Positions 28,843-39,159 are shown, counted from the stretch's first letter. The stretch: DNA of 64,000 nucleotides from Bacillus nitratireducens (GCF_001884135.1 NZ_MAOC01000084.1:62001-126000); one strand, 5' to 3'. Program-made: numbers and translations. The notes: generated from the letters alone by a model not told the origin.

Positions 28843-29258
28843 TATTGTATTTTCTATTTATACCTCTGGTAGTTAATGTTAGGTGGAATACAGGGGTTAC
28901 GGATTGGAAGTTTTACATCAGGGTAATATTTTTTTGTGTTGTTAGTGTTCGATTAGTGTGAAAAAGTTAGATGAGAGAAAAAAACTACTGATTAAAGGAG
29001 TATTTCGCTCTATTTTGTATATTTATTCATTTACATAAAAAGTAATAAATGTAAGTAATAATTATAAAACAAATAGAATAAAAATGTAAAAATGCCGCGA
29101 AATATGCGTTTTCCATGAAAAAAACAAGAGAATTATCCTTTTTTGGGAAATCCTCTCGTTTGAACTGTAGTTAGTATAAAAGTAAGTACAATGAATAATC
29201 AGTGGGAATTTCCCACTGATTACAGTTAAGTTTTTTGTTGTATGTGAATTAGAAAATA
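28843..29258. other. Intergenic region, fxsA to ytvI, no gene seen
   Basis: AT-rich. Between the two converging genes I see no convincing coding frame. It contains a hairpin around 29128-29157 (GAGAATTATCC with GGAAATCCTCTC, imperfect) and the palindrome at 29197-29221 described separately. Confidence 0.6.
29197..29221 (-). terminator. Perfect palindrome downstream of ytvI
   Basis: 11-bp arms AATCAGTGGGA (29197-29207) and TCCCACTGATT (29211-29221). It may stop ytvI, although there is no T run next to it. The arms match the ends of the dispersed repeats at 49272 and 54472. Confidence 0.55.
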
Positions 29259-30377
29259 TTATTTTGATGGTGAGCCTTTAATGAATTTCCATAAGTCATG
29301 GAAAACGTGGGCTTTGTGTAATGTGTTAAGTAGTACTAATGTGACTGGACCGATGATTAATCCTAAAAAACCAAAGAGCTTAAAGCCGACAAATAAAGCG
29401 ATGAGTGTCGCTAATGGATCAAGTCCAATATTAGATGAAAGTACTTTCGGCTCCATGATTTGTCTTTGGACAATCACGACGATGTATAAGATGAGAAGAC
29501 CGATAGCGAATGCGGTGTCGCCTGTGAAAAATACGTATATAACCCAAGGAACGAAGACGGCTCCAGTTCCTAAGTATGGGAGTAAATCTACAACTCCTGT
29601 AATAATCGCGATAGTAATCGCGTATGGCACGCGTAATATTAAAAGGCCGATTAGTACAATGACAGTTGTCATAGACACGAGTGTAAGTTGTGCTTTAACA
29701 AAACCAAACAAAGCTTTTCTTAAATCGACAAAAATAGTTTTTCCGTATCCGTGTACACGATTAGGTAAAAATTTTCTTACTTTATGAGCAAGATGGTGCC
29801 AATCGTAACTAATGAAGAAAGTTGCTAATAAAATGAATACAAGGACAGTTAAAGTTGTTGGTAATGCGCTAATGAAATTTGTTAATCCGCTTATAATAGC
29901 GGTTAAAAGTTCTTTCATTTGTGTCGTTGCTTCAGTGCCTAAGTTTTGAATGTTTTGTGTAATAGTATATCGTTGGGGTTCGCCGAGATGATTAAATTTA
30001 GAAATTAAATCATCGTAGAGAGGCATAATATGATTAAGCGCAAATTGTTGAGCGAATGCAACGATATCTGGGAACTTCACTGTAACAATTTGAAGTAAGT
30101 ATGTTGTGGCGGATATTGCTTCAGTTACAAGGTATGTAACAAGTCCGACGATAGCCCCGAATACGAGAATTAAGCTAACGAGTACTGCTAATGCACGAGG
30201 GAATTGTAGTTTTTGATTAAGGAAATTGACGACAGGATTAATCAAATAAGCGAATGCAAAAGCGATAATAAAAGGATAGATAAGTCCTGACATGTATAGT
30301 AATACATAGAACCCAGCTACCGTTGCTACAATGACAAATATGAGTCGCAATATCATATATAGTAAGTTTCGGTTCAA
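29259..30377 (-). CDS. ytvI: Sporulation integral membrane protein YtvI, AI-2E transporter family
   Basis: 372 residues with about eight membrane helices: a cluster of two or three in the first 95 residues, a hydrophilic stretch, and five or six in the C-terminal half, with the family motif (DLLPYLGTGAVFVPWVIYVF). Belongs to the AI-2E/PerM exporters; the Bacillus member is linked to sporulation, its cargo unknown. The start is TTG 30377 with GGGAGG upstream. Located as in other bacilli, between fxsA and ytwI on the opposite strand. Confidence 0.9.
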   Translation of the reverse strand: MNRNLLYMILRLIFVIVATVAGFYVLLYMSGLIYPFIIAFAFAYLINPVVNFLNQKLQFPRALAVLVSLILVFGAIVGLVTYLVTEAISATTYLLQIVTVKFPDIVAFAQQFALNHIMPLYDDLISKFNHLGEPQRYTITQNIQNLGTEATTQMKELLTAIISGLTNFISALPTTLTVLVFILLATFFISYDWHHLAHKVRKFLPNRVHGYGKTIFVDLRKALFGFVKAQLTLVSMTTVIVLIGLLILRVPYAITIAIITGVVDLLPYLGTGAVFVPWVIYVFFTGDTAFAIGLLILYIVVIVQRQIMEPKVLSSNIGLDPLATLIALFVGFKLFGFLGLIIGPVTLVLLNTLHKAHVFHDLWKFIKGSPSK

Positions 30378-30809
30378 AGATGTATACCTCCCATTCCAAT
30401 TTGTATTAGCCTAATTCGTTCAACTTATAACGAGTAGCATTCACTGATTAAAGTTTCACTTTTATGTTATAGTGGAATGATGGATTTTCCCTGCTTTTTC
30501 AGTACATGAACGACTGTAAAAGCTTGTTGATGATGCTTCTACTATATGGTAAAAACTTCATTTTCTCTTCTTTTTATTTTACCTGTTTCTTGTTAGAAAA
30601 GAAAGGAGAGACAATCGTTTTCAAAAATGTATACATGCTTTGATTTTTTTGGTTACAGTCTCATTCTGTAAGTTAAAAATGCATGAAAAAATGAAATTGT
30701 TGCCTTATTCTCATTGGCAAATAGACATCGATATGACATGTATAACGATAGGTTTAAAGGTATTTTTGTTTGGAAGCGAGTTCATTATTTTCAGAAAGGA
30801 AGTGAAAAC
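30378..30809. other. Divergent intergenic region, ytvI to ytwI
   Basis: Contains promoters for two diverging genes and a degraded copy of a dispersed repeat at about 30410-30465. No convincing coding frame; the open frame from 30714 is only the upstream extension of ytwI and lacks its own ribosome site. Confidence 0.6.
30410..30465 (+). repeat. Degraded copy of a dispersed intergenic repeat
   Basis: It shares the left end CCTAATTCGT and the right end CACTGATTAAAGTTTCACTTT with the copy at 49272-49345, in the same orientation; the middle differs. Confidence 0.65.
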
Positions 30810-31271
30810 ATGATTAGTCAGTCAACGTTATTTTTATTCATACTACTTATTATAGGACTTATTGCTAAAAACCAATCGCTTACTGTAGCTATTGGAGTGT
30901 TATTCTTATTGAAGTTTACGTTTTTAGGAGATAAAGTCTTTCCTTATTTACAAACGAAAGGGATTAACCTTGGTGTAACAGTCATTACAATAGCAGTGCT
31001 CGTACCGATTGCGACAGGGGAAATAGGCTTTAAACAACTCGGAGAAGCAGCGAAATCGTATTATGCATGGATTGCTTTAGCCTCAGGTGTGGCGGTCGCT
31101 TTGTTAGCGAAAGGCGGCGTGCAATTATTGACGACGGACCCACATATTACAACTGCGCTTGTTTTTGGGACAATTATAGCTGTAGCTTTATTTAATGGAG
31201 TCGCTGTAGGTCCGTTAATTGGGGCTGGAATTGCCTATGCAGTTATGAGTATTATACAGATGTTTAAATAA
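30810..31271 (+). CDS. ytwI: UPF0756 (DUF441) membrane protein
   Basis: 153 residues with four to five hydrophobic helices and the conserved GNINLGV-like stretch TKGINLGVTVITIAVLVPIA after a charged loop, and PLIGAGIAY at the end. The family is widespread and of unknown function. ATG 30810 has AAAGGAAGTG upstream; the frame is open further back without support. Confidence 0.88.
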   Translation: MISQSTLFLFILLIIGLIAKNQSLTVAIGVLFLLKFTFLGDKVFPYLQTKGINLGVTVITIAVLVPIATGEIGFKQLGEAAKSYYAWIALASGVAVALLAKGGVQLLTTDPHITTALVFGTIIAVALFNGVAVGPLIGAGIAYAVMSIIQMFK

Positions 31272-31689
31272 GGAATTTTATAGTAATATAAAATTTTTGA
31301 ATTCTTTCTGTTCACAAAAGTCAGATAATTGTTTATAATAGGATTAGAAACTTTGAAAAGTTACATAACAGCAGAGACTATACACCAGATAAAATAAAAA
31401 CAACATAAAACAATTTTATAATGATATTGTTTTATGTTGTTTTTATCATAAACTCTTCGGGATTCATTTTCCTCACTAACTTGTTGTTCTGAGCGTGAGG
31501 ATTCGGGGAGACATTCACGCTCATGCTTTCCATGTAGCAATGGACAATAAGAGGGGAACATCGCAACAAATTTGCATGAACGTGCATTTTGCTTGCCTAA
31601 AGAGTGAACGAGCGTTCATAATTTATAAGGGGAGCAAATAGATATAAGGAGCAAGGTTGGGAGAATTTTCAGGAAAAGGAGAGAATGTC
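31272..31689. other. citZ upstream region with two hairpins and a palindrome
   Basis: No supported gene. It holds a perfect 21-bp inverted repeat (31394-31414 with 31426-31446), a second stem TGAGCGTGA/TCACGCTCA (31490-31498 with 31515-31523) and the palindrome TGAACGAGCGTTCA at about 31603-31616. The small minus-strand frame from 31561 lacks a ribosome site. Confidence 0.75.
31394..31446. terminator. Perfect 21-bp inverted repeat, possible bidirectional terminator
   Basis: Arms 31394-31414 and 31426-31446 are exact complements around 11 bases, with A and T tracts within the arms. It lies 122 bases past the ytwI stop, far for a terminator but the best candidate. Confidence 0.7.
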
Positions 31690-32805
31690 ATGACTGTTAT
31701 TCGAGGTTTAGAAGGGGTAGTAGCAACAACATCATCTGTGAGCTCTATTATTGATGATACATTAACTTATGTTGGGTATAATATTGATGATTTAGCTGAG
31801 AATGCTACGTTTGAAGAAGTAGTGTACTTATTATGGCACCGCAAGCTTCCTAACGAAAAAGAACTAGCGGAATTTAGTGAAACTGTATCTGAATACTATA
31901 AAGTACCAGGTGAAATTTTAACATATTTGAAACAAGTAGATTTAAAAATCGCGCATCCGATGTCTGTTTTACGAACTGCGATTTCCATGCTATCATTATA
32001 TGATGAGAGCGCTGAAATTATGGATGAGAAGTCCAATTATTTGAAAGCGGTTAAATTACAGGCTCAAGTAGGAACTTTAATTGCTGCTTATGCAAGAATC
32101 CGCAAAGGTTTAGATGTTGTTGAGCCAAGAAAAGATCTATCATTAGCTGGAAACTTCTTGTACATGTTAAATGATCGTGAGCCAAATGAAGTTGAAATTG
32201 AGGCTTTTGATAAGGCGCTTGTACTTCATGCAGATCATGAGTTAAACGCTTCTACATTTACTGCACGTGTTTGCGTAGCTACACTTTCAGATGTGTATTC
32301 TGGTATTACAGCAGCAATCGGTGCATTAAAAGGTCCTCTTCACGGCGGAGCAAATGAAAATGTAATGAAGATGTTAACTGAAATTGGCGAAGAAGAAAAT
32401 GTAGAAGCATATATTCATAATGCTCTTCAAAATAAAGTGAAAATCATGGGCTTTGGCCACCGTGTGTATGAGCATGGTGACCCACGTGCAAAACATTTAC
32501 GTGAAATGTCTAAGAGATTATGCGTGCTTTTAGGAGAAGACAAATGGTATAATATGTCTATCAAAATTGAAGACATTGTAACAAAAGAAAAAGGTCTTCC
32601 ACCAAATGTTGATTTCTATTCAGCTTCTGTATACCACTGTTTAGGAGTTGACCATGACTTATTTACACCTATTTTTGCAATTAGCCGTATGTCAGGCTGG
32701 TTAGCTCATATTCTAGAACAATATGAAAATAACCGTTTAATCCGTCCACGTGCTGATTATAATGGACCTACGCATCAAGTGTATGTTCCAATTGCACAAC
32801 GATAA
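31690..32805 (+). CDS. citZ: Citrate synthase
   Basis: 371 residues. Condenses acetyl-CoA and oxaloacetate, the first TCA cycle step. Catalytic regions are visible: LHADHELNASTF (His), KGPLHGGANENV (His), MGFGHRVYEHGDPR (His/Arg) and the Asp in VDFYSASVYH. ATG 31690 has AAAAGGAGAG 7 bases upstream and gives the family length. First gene of the citZ-icd-mdh cluster. In B. subtilis the cluster is repressed by CcpC and CcpA; no clear sites were confirmed here. Confidence 0.97.
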   Translation: MTVIRGLEGVVATTSSVSSIIDDTLTYVGYNIDDLAENATFEEVVYLLWHRKLPNEKELAEFSETVSEYYKVPGEILTYLKQVDLKIAHPMSVLRTAISMLSLYDESAEIMDEKSNYLKAVKLQAQVGTLIAAYARIRKGLDVVEPRKDLSLAGNFLYMLNDREPNEVEIEAFDKALVLHADHELNASTFTARVCVATLSDVYSGITAAIGALKGPLHGGANENVMKMLTEIGEEENVEAYIHNALQNKVKIMGFGHRVYEHGDPRAKHLREMSKRLCVLLGEDKWYNMSIKIEDIVTKEKGLPPNVDFYSASVYHCLGVDHDLFTPIFAISRMSGWLAHILEQYENNRLIRPRADYNGPTHQVYVPIAQR

Positions 32806-32900
32806 GCGAAAAACACTATTTCGATAGTAAAAATACGCTTTCAAAAGTCTGATTTTTCCGGGAAGATGTAATGATTAGAATATTTAAATTTGACTAACGG

Positions 32901-32932
32901 TTTGAACTGAGGGGTTATTCCCTCAGTTTCAT
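32901..32932 (+). terminator. Hairpin between citZ and icd
   Basis: AACTGAGGG and CCCTCAGTT pair around a short loop, without a T run. It may be a partial terminator or processing site in the citZ-icd leader. Confidence 0.55.
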
Positions 32933-32965
32933 ACATATGAAATTTCAAACATGGGGGTTATCACA

Positions 32966-34258
32966 TTGACGACAGGTGAAAAAATTACTGTAACTAATGG
33001 TGTTATGAATGTACCAAACAATCCGATTATTCCATTTATCGAAGGAGATGGAATTGGTCCTGATATTTGGGCTGCAGCGTCTCGCGTACTAGAAGCAGCA
33101 GTTGAAAAAGCTTATGATGGTGAGAAGAAAATCGTTTGGAAAGAAGTGCTTGCAGGGGAAAAAGCATTCAACCAAACAGGCGAGTGGTTACCAGAAGAGA
33201 CTTTAAATTTAATCCGTGAATATTTAATCGCAATTAAAGGTCCACTTACAACTCCAGTTGGCGGTGGTATTCGTTCTCTAAACGTAGCGCTTCGTCAAGA
33301 ATTAGATTTATATGTATGTCTACGTCCAGTTCGTTACTTTGAAGGTGTTCCTTCACCTGTAAAACGTCCGGAAGATACTGATATGGTTATTTTCCGTGAA
33401 AATACAGAAGACATTTATGCTGGAATTGAATATGCACAAGGTTCTCCAGAAGCAGAAAAAGTTCTTGCTTTCTTAAAAGAAGCAATGGGTGTTAATAAAA
33501 TCCGCTTCCCAGAAACATCTGGAATTGGTATTAAACCAATCTCAGAAGAAGGGACAAAGCGTCTTGTTCGTGCTGCAATTCAATATGCAATTAACGAAAA
33601 ACGCTCTTCTGTTACATTAGTTCATAAAGGAAACATTATGAAATTTACAGAAGGTGCTTTCAAGAACTGGGGTTACGAAGTAGCGGAACAAGAATTCGGC
33701 GACAAAGTATTTACTTGGGCTGAATATGATCGTATCGTTGAAAAAGATGGAAAAGATGCAGCGAATAAAGCGATGGCAGACGCAGAAGTGGCTGGGAAAA
33801 TCATCGTAAAAGATTCTATTGCAGACATCTTCTTACAACAAATTTTAACTCGTCCACGTGAGTTCGATGTTGTTGCAACAATGAACTTAAACGGAGACTA
33901 CATCTCTGATGCACTTGCTGCACAAGTAGGTGGAATTGGTATTGCACCTGGTGCAAACATTAACTATGTGACTGGACATGCTATCTTTGAAGCTACACAT
34001 GGTACAGCTCCAAAATATGCAGGTTTAGATAAAGTAAACCCATCTTCAGTTCTTCTTTCAGGTGTATTATTATTAGAGCACTTAGGATGGAACGAAGCTG
34101 CGAATTTAGTAACTGATTCAGTTGAGAAAACAATTGCTTCAAAAGTAGTAACATATGATTTCGCACGCTTAATGGAAGGTGCAACAGAAGTGAAATGTTC
34201 TGAGTTCGCTAATGAACTTATTAAAAACATGGATGTAGCGATAATCAAAAACGCATAA
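32966..34258 (+). CDS. icd: NADP-dependent isocitrate dehydrogenase
   Basis: 430 residues. Oxidises isocitrate to 2-oxoglutarate. It contains the isocitrate-binding [19 protein letters not shown] with the regulatory serine, [13 protein letters not shown] and the metal-binding [17 protein letters not shown]. The start is TTG 32966, behind GGGGGTT, giving MTTGEKITV like other bacilli; the longer frame from 32951 lacks its own site. 160 bases after citZ and 19 before mdh. Confidence 0.97.
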   Translation: MTTGEKITVTNGVMNVPNNPIIPFIEGDGIGPDIWAAASRVLEAAVEKAYDGEKKIVWKEVLAGEKAFNQTGEWLPEETLNLIREYLIAIKGPLTTPVGGGIRSLNVALRQELDLYVCLRPVRYFEGVPSPVKRPEDTDMVIFRENTEDIYAGIEYAQGSPEAEKVLAFLKEAMGVNKIRFPETSGIGIKPISEEGTKRLVRAAIQYAINEKRSSVTLVHKGNIMKFTEGAFKNWGYEVAEQEFGDKVFTWAEYDRIVEKDGKDAANKAMADAEVAGKIIVKDSIADIFLQQILTRPREFDVVATMNLNGDYISDALAAQVGGIGIAPGANINYVTGHAIFEATHGTAPKYAGLDKVNPSSVLLSGVLLLEHLGWNEAANLVTDSVEKTIASKVVTYDFARLMEGATEVKCSEFANELIKNMDVAIIKNA

Positions 34259-34277
34259 TTAAAGCGGGGGGTAAATT

Positions 34278-35216
34278 ATGACAATCAAACGCAAGAAAGT
34301 TTCAGTCATCGGTGCAGGATTTACAGGAGCAACAACAGCATTCTTATTAGCACAAAAAGAACTTGCAGATGTTGTATTAGTGGACATTCCACAGCTGGAA
34401 AATCCAACAAAAGGGAAAGCGTTAGATATGTTAGAAGCGAGCCCAGTACAAGGTTTTGATGCTAACATTATTGGTACATCTGATTACGCAGATACTGCTG
34501 ATTCTGACGTTGTCGTTATTACAGCAGGTATTGCGCGTAAGCCTGGTATGAGCCGTGATGACTTAGTAGCAACAAACTCTAAAATTATGAAAAGTATTAC
34601 GCGCGACATTGCAAAACATTCACCAAATGCGATTATTGTTGTATTAACAAATCCGGTTGATGCAATGACATATTCTGTATTTAAAGAAGCAGGATTCCCG
34701 AAAGAGCGTGTTATCGGTCAATCGGGCGTATTAGATACAGCTCGTTTCCGTACATTCATTTCACAAGAATTAAATCTTTCTGTGAAAGACATTACAGGAT
34801 TTGTTCTTGGTGGACATGGTGACGATATGGTACCTCTTGTACGCTATTCCTATGCAGGTGGCATTCCGTTAGAAACATTAATTCCAAAAGAGCGTTTAGA
34901 AGCAATCGTAGAACGTACACGTAAAGGTGGCGGTGAGATTGTAGGCTTATTAGGAAACGGTAGTGCATATTATGCGCCAGCAGCTTCTTTAGTTGAAATG
35001 ACAGAAGCAATCTTGAAAGATCAACGCCGTGTATTACCTGCTATTGCATACCTTGAAGGTGAGTATGGTTATAGTGACCTTTACTTAGGGGTACCAGTAA
35101 TTCTAGGTGGTAACGGAATTGAAAAAATTATTGAATTAGAACTTCTTGCAGATGAAAAAGAAGCGTTAGATCGCTCTGTAGAATCTGTACGTAACGTTAT
35201 GAAAGTTCTTGTTTGA
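34278..35216 (+). CDS. mdh: Malate dehydrogenase
   Basis: 312 residues, lactate dehydrogenase-like type. Interconverts malate and oxaloacetate with NAD. The Rossmann start [15 protein letters not shown], substrate Arg residues in [11 protein letters not shown], and the catalytic His in [12 protein letters not shown] are present. AAGCGGGGGG precedes ATG 34278. Last of citZ-icd-mdh, with a strong terminator. Confidence 0.98.
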   Translation: MTIKRKKVSVIGAGFTGATTAFLLAQKELADVVLVDIPQLENPTKGKALDMLEASPVQGFDANIIGTSDYADTADSDVVVITAGIARKPGMSRDDLVATNSKIMKSITRDIAKHSPNAIIVVLTNPVDAMTYSVFKEAGFPKERVIGQSGVLDTARFRTFISQELNLSVKDITGFVLGGHGDDMVPLVRYSYAGGIPLETLIPKERLEAIVERTRKGGGEIVGLLGNGSAYYAPAASLVEMTEAILKDQRRVLPAIAYLEGEYGYSDLYLGVPVILGGNGIEKIIELELLADEKEALDRSVESVRNVMKVLV

Positions 35217-35233
35217 TAATTAAATATAAGCGG

Positions 35234-35265
35234 AAAAAGATTCGGGGCCCCGAATCTTTTTCTAC
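35234..35265 (+). terminator. Terminator of the TCA cluster
   Basis: A 14-bp perfect self-complementary stem (35234-35247 with 35248-35261) ends in T5. Confidence 0.93.
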
Positions 35266-35432
35266 TATTTATCGAAATATTTTTTTGAAATAATATGAAA
35301 ACGCTATCATTAGGTGTATCCTATAATGAAACTATAGACTTATACTATATATTGCCCTCATCATAGTAAATTTCGGATAAGGTATCGCTTTTAGTAGGAT
35401 AATAAGGTGAAAAAATCGGAGGGGGTTGTAAC

Positions 35433-35906
35433 ATGTTAAAGAAAAAAGTTCAAATTGGTCGTAGAATGGATGAAATTACAGTAGGAGAGAAATTATCTAT
35501 CACTGAAAAAATTGAGGATAAAGATTTGTTATTGTACTTAGGGTTAACGAATGATGCCAATCCATTATATATTCAGCATGATTACGCATCCCAAACTCCG
35601 TATGAAAAGCCGATTGTGCCAAGCATTATGCTAACAGGGCTCATTACAACGGCGGTTACGAAATATTTACCGGGTCCAGGTAGTCATATTACTAGGAAGG
35701 ACCTTACGTTCGTGAAACATGTTCACCATTATGAAACGTTACAAATCCACTTTGAAGTTGTGGCTGTTTCAGAGGAGGAACATACAATTGATATGCTCGT
35801 ATCAGCTTATGATGAACAAGGAGAGCATGTTGTAAAAGGTTCATTAACAGTAACGCCACCTTTTAAATCTGTTTCTATTATGGAAAAAGCATTAGATAAT
35901 TTTTAA
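35433..35906 (+). CDS. MaoC-like (R)-enoyl-CoA hydratase family protein
   Basis: 157-residue hot-dog-fold protein. It has the MaoC pattern: a conserved Asp in TNDANPLYIQHDYA and a catalytic-type stretch ending in PSIMLTGLITTAVTKYLPGPG with later GPGSHITRKDLTFVKHV. Such proteins hydrate enoyl-CoA or act as thioesterases; the substrate is unknown. GGAGGGGG precedes ATG 35433. It sits between mdh and phoP with its own terminator. Confidence 0.87.
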   Translation: MLKKKVQIGRRMDEITVGEKLSITEKIEDKDLLLYLGLTNDANPLYIQHDYASQTPYEKPIVPSIMLTGLITTAVTKYLPGPGSHITRKDLTFVKHVHHYETLQIHFEVVAVSEEEHTIDMLVSAYDEQGEHVVKGSLTVTPPFKSVSIMEKALDNF

Positions 35907-35930
35907 AAAATGAAAGTTAGAATGATATAA

Positions 35931-35981
35931 AAGTAGCGCTGGTCGTATTCTTATTAAGGATATGCTGGCGCTACTTTTTGT
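35931..35981 (+). terminator. Terminator of the MaoC gene
   Basis: AGTAGCGC and GCGCTACT pair at the base of a long interrupted stem, followed by T5. Confidence 0.75.
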
Positions 35982-36002
35982 TTGGAAGAGGGGATGATAA
36001 CT

Positions 36003-36224
36003 GTGAAATGGGAAAGGGAAGACATTATTTTTGAAACGATGAGAGAGGCTGAAGTATGGGCTGATTCAATCGCGAATGAAATGTACGGGATTGTATTTGA
36101 TGGATATGAAACACCAGATTATAAAATAGCGTATGCTCTTTCGTTTTTTTTAGCGCAAAATCAAGGCTTCACAGTTTGTACAGGGGTGATTTGTGAAGCT
36201 GATAGGATGATTTACAGGGTATGA
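36003..36224 (+). CDS. Small protein of unknown function, about 73 aa
   Basis: Acidic, soluble, one domain (VKWEREDIIFETMREAEVWA then FFLAQNQGFTVCTGVICEAD). GTG 36003 has GAGGGG about 9 bases upstream; ATG 35994 is a possible alternative, starting directly after that site. No family recognised. It lies alone between the MaoC gene and phoP. Confidence 0.65.
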   Translation: MKWEREDIIFETMREAEVWADSIANEMYGIVFDGYETPDYKIAYALSFFLAQNQGFTVCTGVICEADRMIYRV

Positions 36225-36400
36225 ATAGCTAATGAATAGCGAAAGTGTAATTATTTCGATTTTCTAGAGTAAATCTACTGTAATCTAACCCCACAAATAG
36301 ACAATTATATTGAGGGGGACCTTGTTTTCTAGTATGATGAGAATAACGGGGAAAATACTAGGATGAAGAAGGTTTCAAGTCTATAACTTGGAGGAAAAGA

Positions 36401-37120
36401 ATGAACAATCGTATTTTAGTAGTGGATGATGAGGAGTTTATCTTAACTTTAATTGAATTTAATTTACAACAAGCTGGGTTTGAAGTTATAACAGCGATGG
36501 ATGGAGAAATGGCGCTTCAAAAAGCGACAACAGAACGCCCAGATTTAATTATATTAGATTTAATGCTTCCGAAAATGGATGGTATGGAAGTTTGTAAAGA
36601 ATTACGATTGCAGCGTGTTATGACGCCGATTTTAATGCTAACAGCAAAAGATGATGAGTTTGATAAGGTACTGGGTCTTGAACTTGGGGCTGATGATTAT
36701 ATGACGAAGCCATTTAGCCCGAGGGAAGTTGTTGCTCGTGTGAAGGCGATTTTGCGCCGCACGAAATTACAGCAAGAAGAACAAGTTTCGGAAGCACCAG
36801 ATGAAGAGAGCATCATAATTGCAGAGCTTAAAATTTTACCGGAGTTTTATGAAGCGTACTTCCAAGGTAGGAAACTGGAGTTAACACCGAAAGAATTTGA
36901 GTTACTGGTTTATCTCGCGAAAAATAAAAGTCGTGTATTAACTCGTGACCAATTATTGAGTGCTGTATGGAATTATGATTTTGCTGGTGATACTAGAATT
37001 GTCGATGTCCATATTAGCCATTTGCGCGATAAAATTGAACAAAATACGAAAAAACCGACGTACATTAAAACGATACGTGGTTTAGGTTATAAATTAGAGG
37101 AGCCAAAAGGGGATGAATAA
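36401..37120 (+). CDS. phoP: PhoP response regulator
   Basis: 239 residues. OmpR-type regulator of the phosphate-starvation response. The receiver domain carries the acidic pair Asp9/Asp10, phosphoacceptor Asp53 (LDLMLPKMDG) and Lys in TKPFSP; the C-terminal winged helix has ELTPKEFELLVYLAK and the recognition region around DTRIVDVHISHLRDKIE. GGAGG precedes ATG 36401. It overlaps phoR by eight bases and is coupled to it. Confidence 0.96.
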   Translation: MNNRILVVDDEEFILTLIEFNLQQAGFEVITAMDGEMALQKATTERPDLIILDLMLPKMDGMEVCKELRLQRVMTPILMLTAKDDEFDKVLGLELGADDYMTKPFSPREVVARVKAILRRTKLQQEEQVSEAPDEESIIIAELKILPEFYEAYFQGRKLELTPKEFELLVYLAKNKSRVLTRDQLLSAVWNYDFAGDTRIVDVHISHLRDKIEQNTKKPTYIKTIRGLGYKLEEPKGDE

Positions 37121-38876
37121 ATTTCGCTCCAGGCTTCTTTTTACATTTGTTTCTCTTATCGTTTTTATTTTAGTTGGACTAGGTGTATTATTAGAAACTG
37201 TATTTGAAAATTACTATATAGATCATGCTAAAGAAAGAATGATAAAAGAGACAAGATATGTTGCTGTATTAGCAGAGGAGCAAGGGTTTGAATCTGTTTT
37301 AAAAAATCCGTATGTATTTAAAAAGTTAGAAGAACAAATACCAGCTTCTATTATATTTGTTGATGAAAAAAAGAAAGTTCAATATAGCGGAGGGCAACAA
37401 TCTGCATTTAGTCAAGAGATGATTAAAGAACTTTCTTCTGAAACAGCAAAACAAAGAAATAAAGTTATTACGAAAGAAGCGGATCAAAAGAATGAGTTTT
37501 ATCATGCTGTGTTCGTTCAGGATGTAGCAGGGAAGCAAGGATACATTTTGGTGAAAAGTACAATCGATACTTTGAGGGACGTTCACCAAAAAACGTGGGG
37601 ATTATTAATTATCGGATTTGTCATTGCTTGTCTTGTCGTTGTATTCCTAGGTGTTAAAATTACAGGACAATATATTAGGCCGATTGAATCAGTTACGAAA
37701 GTTGCGATTGAATTAGCGAAGGGTAATTATAAAGCGCGTGCATATGAAAGTCATTCGGATGAAACAGGAATGCTAAGTAAAGCAATTAATATTTTAGCTC
37801 GTAATTTACAAGAGATGACACTCGAACAAGAAATGCAACAAGATCGTTTGCACACATTAATTGAAAATATGGGAAGCGGAATGATTTTAATTGATAGTCG
37901 TGGTTATATAAACCTTGTAAACCGTTCTTATAAGGAGACTTTCCACGTAACAGACGAAGAATATTTAGATCGTTTATATTATGAATCGTTTCACCATACG
38001 GAAATTATTGAGCTTGTAGAAGAAATTTTTATGACAGAAGTGAAAGTGCGTAAACAAATGTTATTGCCGCTTGGTATTGAGCGAAAGCATTTTGAAGTAT
38101 ACGGAGCGCCAATTATTGGGACGAACCATGAGTGGAAAGGAATTGTTCTCGTATTCCATGACATTACGGAGTTGAAGAAATTAGAACAAATGAGAAAAGA
38201 CTTTTTAGCGAATGTTTCTCATGAATTGAAGACACCGATTACTTCTATTAAAGGTTTTTCAGAAACACTCTTGGACGGAGCGATGGATAATAAAAAATTC
38301 TGCGAACATTTCTTACATATTATTTTAAAAGAAAGTGAGCGCATGCAAGGATTAATTGAAGATTTATTAGATTTATCAAAAATCGAGCAGCAAGGGTTTA
38401 GATTAAATATGGGTACGGTTGATATGAAGGGGATTCTTGAAGACATTCACATGGTGCTCGATAATAAAGCGGGTGAAAAAGAAATCTCTTTACAAGTGAA
38501 TGGATTGAAACGAGTTTCCGTTATTGGAGATCCGAGCCGCTTAAAACAAATCTTTATTAATTTAATTAATAATGCAATCGTGTATACGCCGGCTGGCGGT
38601 GTTGTTTCAGTTGAATTATTAGAGGATAAATATAATGCGTATATAAAGGTGTCGGATACAGGAATTGGTATTAGTAAAGAAGAAATCCCTCGTATATTCG
38701 AACGTTTTTATCGAGTTGATAAAGCGAGAAGTAGAAATACGGGTGGAACGGGTCTTGGTTTATCAATTGTAAAACATTTAGTTGAAGCACATCAAGGTAC
38801 GATTACGGTGGATAGTGAGGTTGGGGAGGGAACAACATTTACGGTTGTTTTGCCAAAATCAGCTACTGAAAAATAG
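37113..38876 (+). CDS. phoR: PhoR sensor histidine kinase
   Basis: 587 residues. Partner of PhoP. N-terminal helix (about 7-26), extracytoplasmic PAS-like domain, second helix (about 160-183), HAMP, PAS domain (about 245-360), then the kinase core: H-box FLANVSHELKTP with His370, N-box FINLINNAIVYTPAGG, DTGIGIS and GGTGLGLSIVKH. Senses the cell-wall/phosphate state in B. subtilis. Starts inside phoP. Confidence 0.96.
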   Translation: MNKFRSRLLFTFVSLIVFILVGLGVLLETVFENYYIDHAKERMIKETRYVAVLAEEQGFESVLKNPYVFKKLEEQIPASIIFVDEKKKVQYSGGQQSAFSQEMIKELSSETAKQRNKVITKEADQKNEFYHAVFVQDVAGKQGYILVKSTIDTLRDVHQKTWGLLIIGFVIACLVVVFLGVKITGQYIRPIESVTKVAIELAKGNYKARAYESHSDETGMLSKAINILARNLQEMTLEQEMQQDRLHTLIENMGSGMILIDSRGYINLVNRSYKETFHVTDEEYLDRLYYESFHHTEIIELVEEIFMTEVKVRKQMLLPLGIERKHFEVYGAPIIGTNHEWKGIVLVFHDITELKKLEQMRKDFLANVSHELKTPITSIKGFSETLLDGAMDNKKFCEHFLHIILKESERMQGLIEDLLDLSKIEQQGFRLNMGTVDMKGILEDIHMVLDNKAGEKEISLQVNGLKRVSVIGDPSRLKQIFINLINNAIVYTPAGGVVSVELLEDKYNAYIKVSDTGIGISKEEIPRIFERFYRVDKARSRNTGGTGLGLSIVKHLVEAHQGTITVDSEVGEGTTFTVVLPKSATEK

Positions 38877-38978
38877 GGTGAAGGATATTTACAATATATT
38901 AACAATGGCTTAATTAAATATTAATAAAGCTCTGTTAATATAATAGATGAAAACCCCTTCATCCAAGGAGTAATTTTG

Positions 38979-39015
38979 GACGAGAATAGTTATGCTGTTC
39001 TCGTCACTTCCCTTT
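38979..39015 (+). terminator. Hairpin between phoR and polA
   Basis: GACGAGAA and TTCTCGTC pair around about 11 bases. The following tract is only moderately T-rich. Confidence 0.55.
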
Positions 39016-39159
39016 TATGTTAGTAAACGTTTGTATATATGATAGAAAATAGCCGTTATTTTTCTTCTCTCTATTAGTCATGTTAATATAGAGAGAGGAC
39101 AGGAACGGTTTTTTTCTGTGGAAAAAATCGTTTCAAATATGTATGGGGAGGTTTGTAGT

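Noticed and set aside
31361-31561. Minus-strand open frame of 66 codons upstream of citZ
   Set aside because: No ribosome site, runs through two hairpins, and its composition (Cys- and Tyr-rich end) is not protein-like. Treated as non-coding.
38881-38945. PhoP boxes from repeated TTAACA/TTAATA-like motifs after phoR
   Set aside because: The motifs are AT-rich and unevenly spaced, and lie after phoR rather than before it. Not distinguishable from background by eye.
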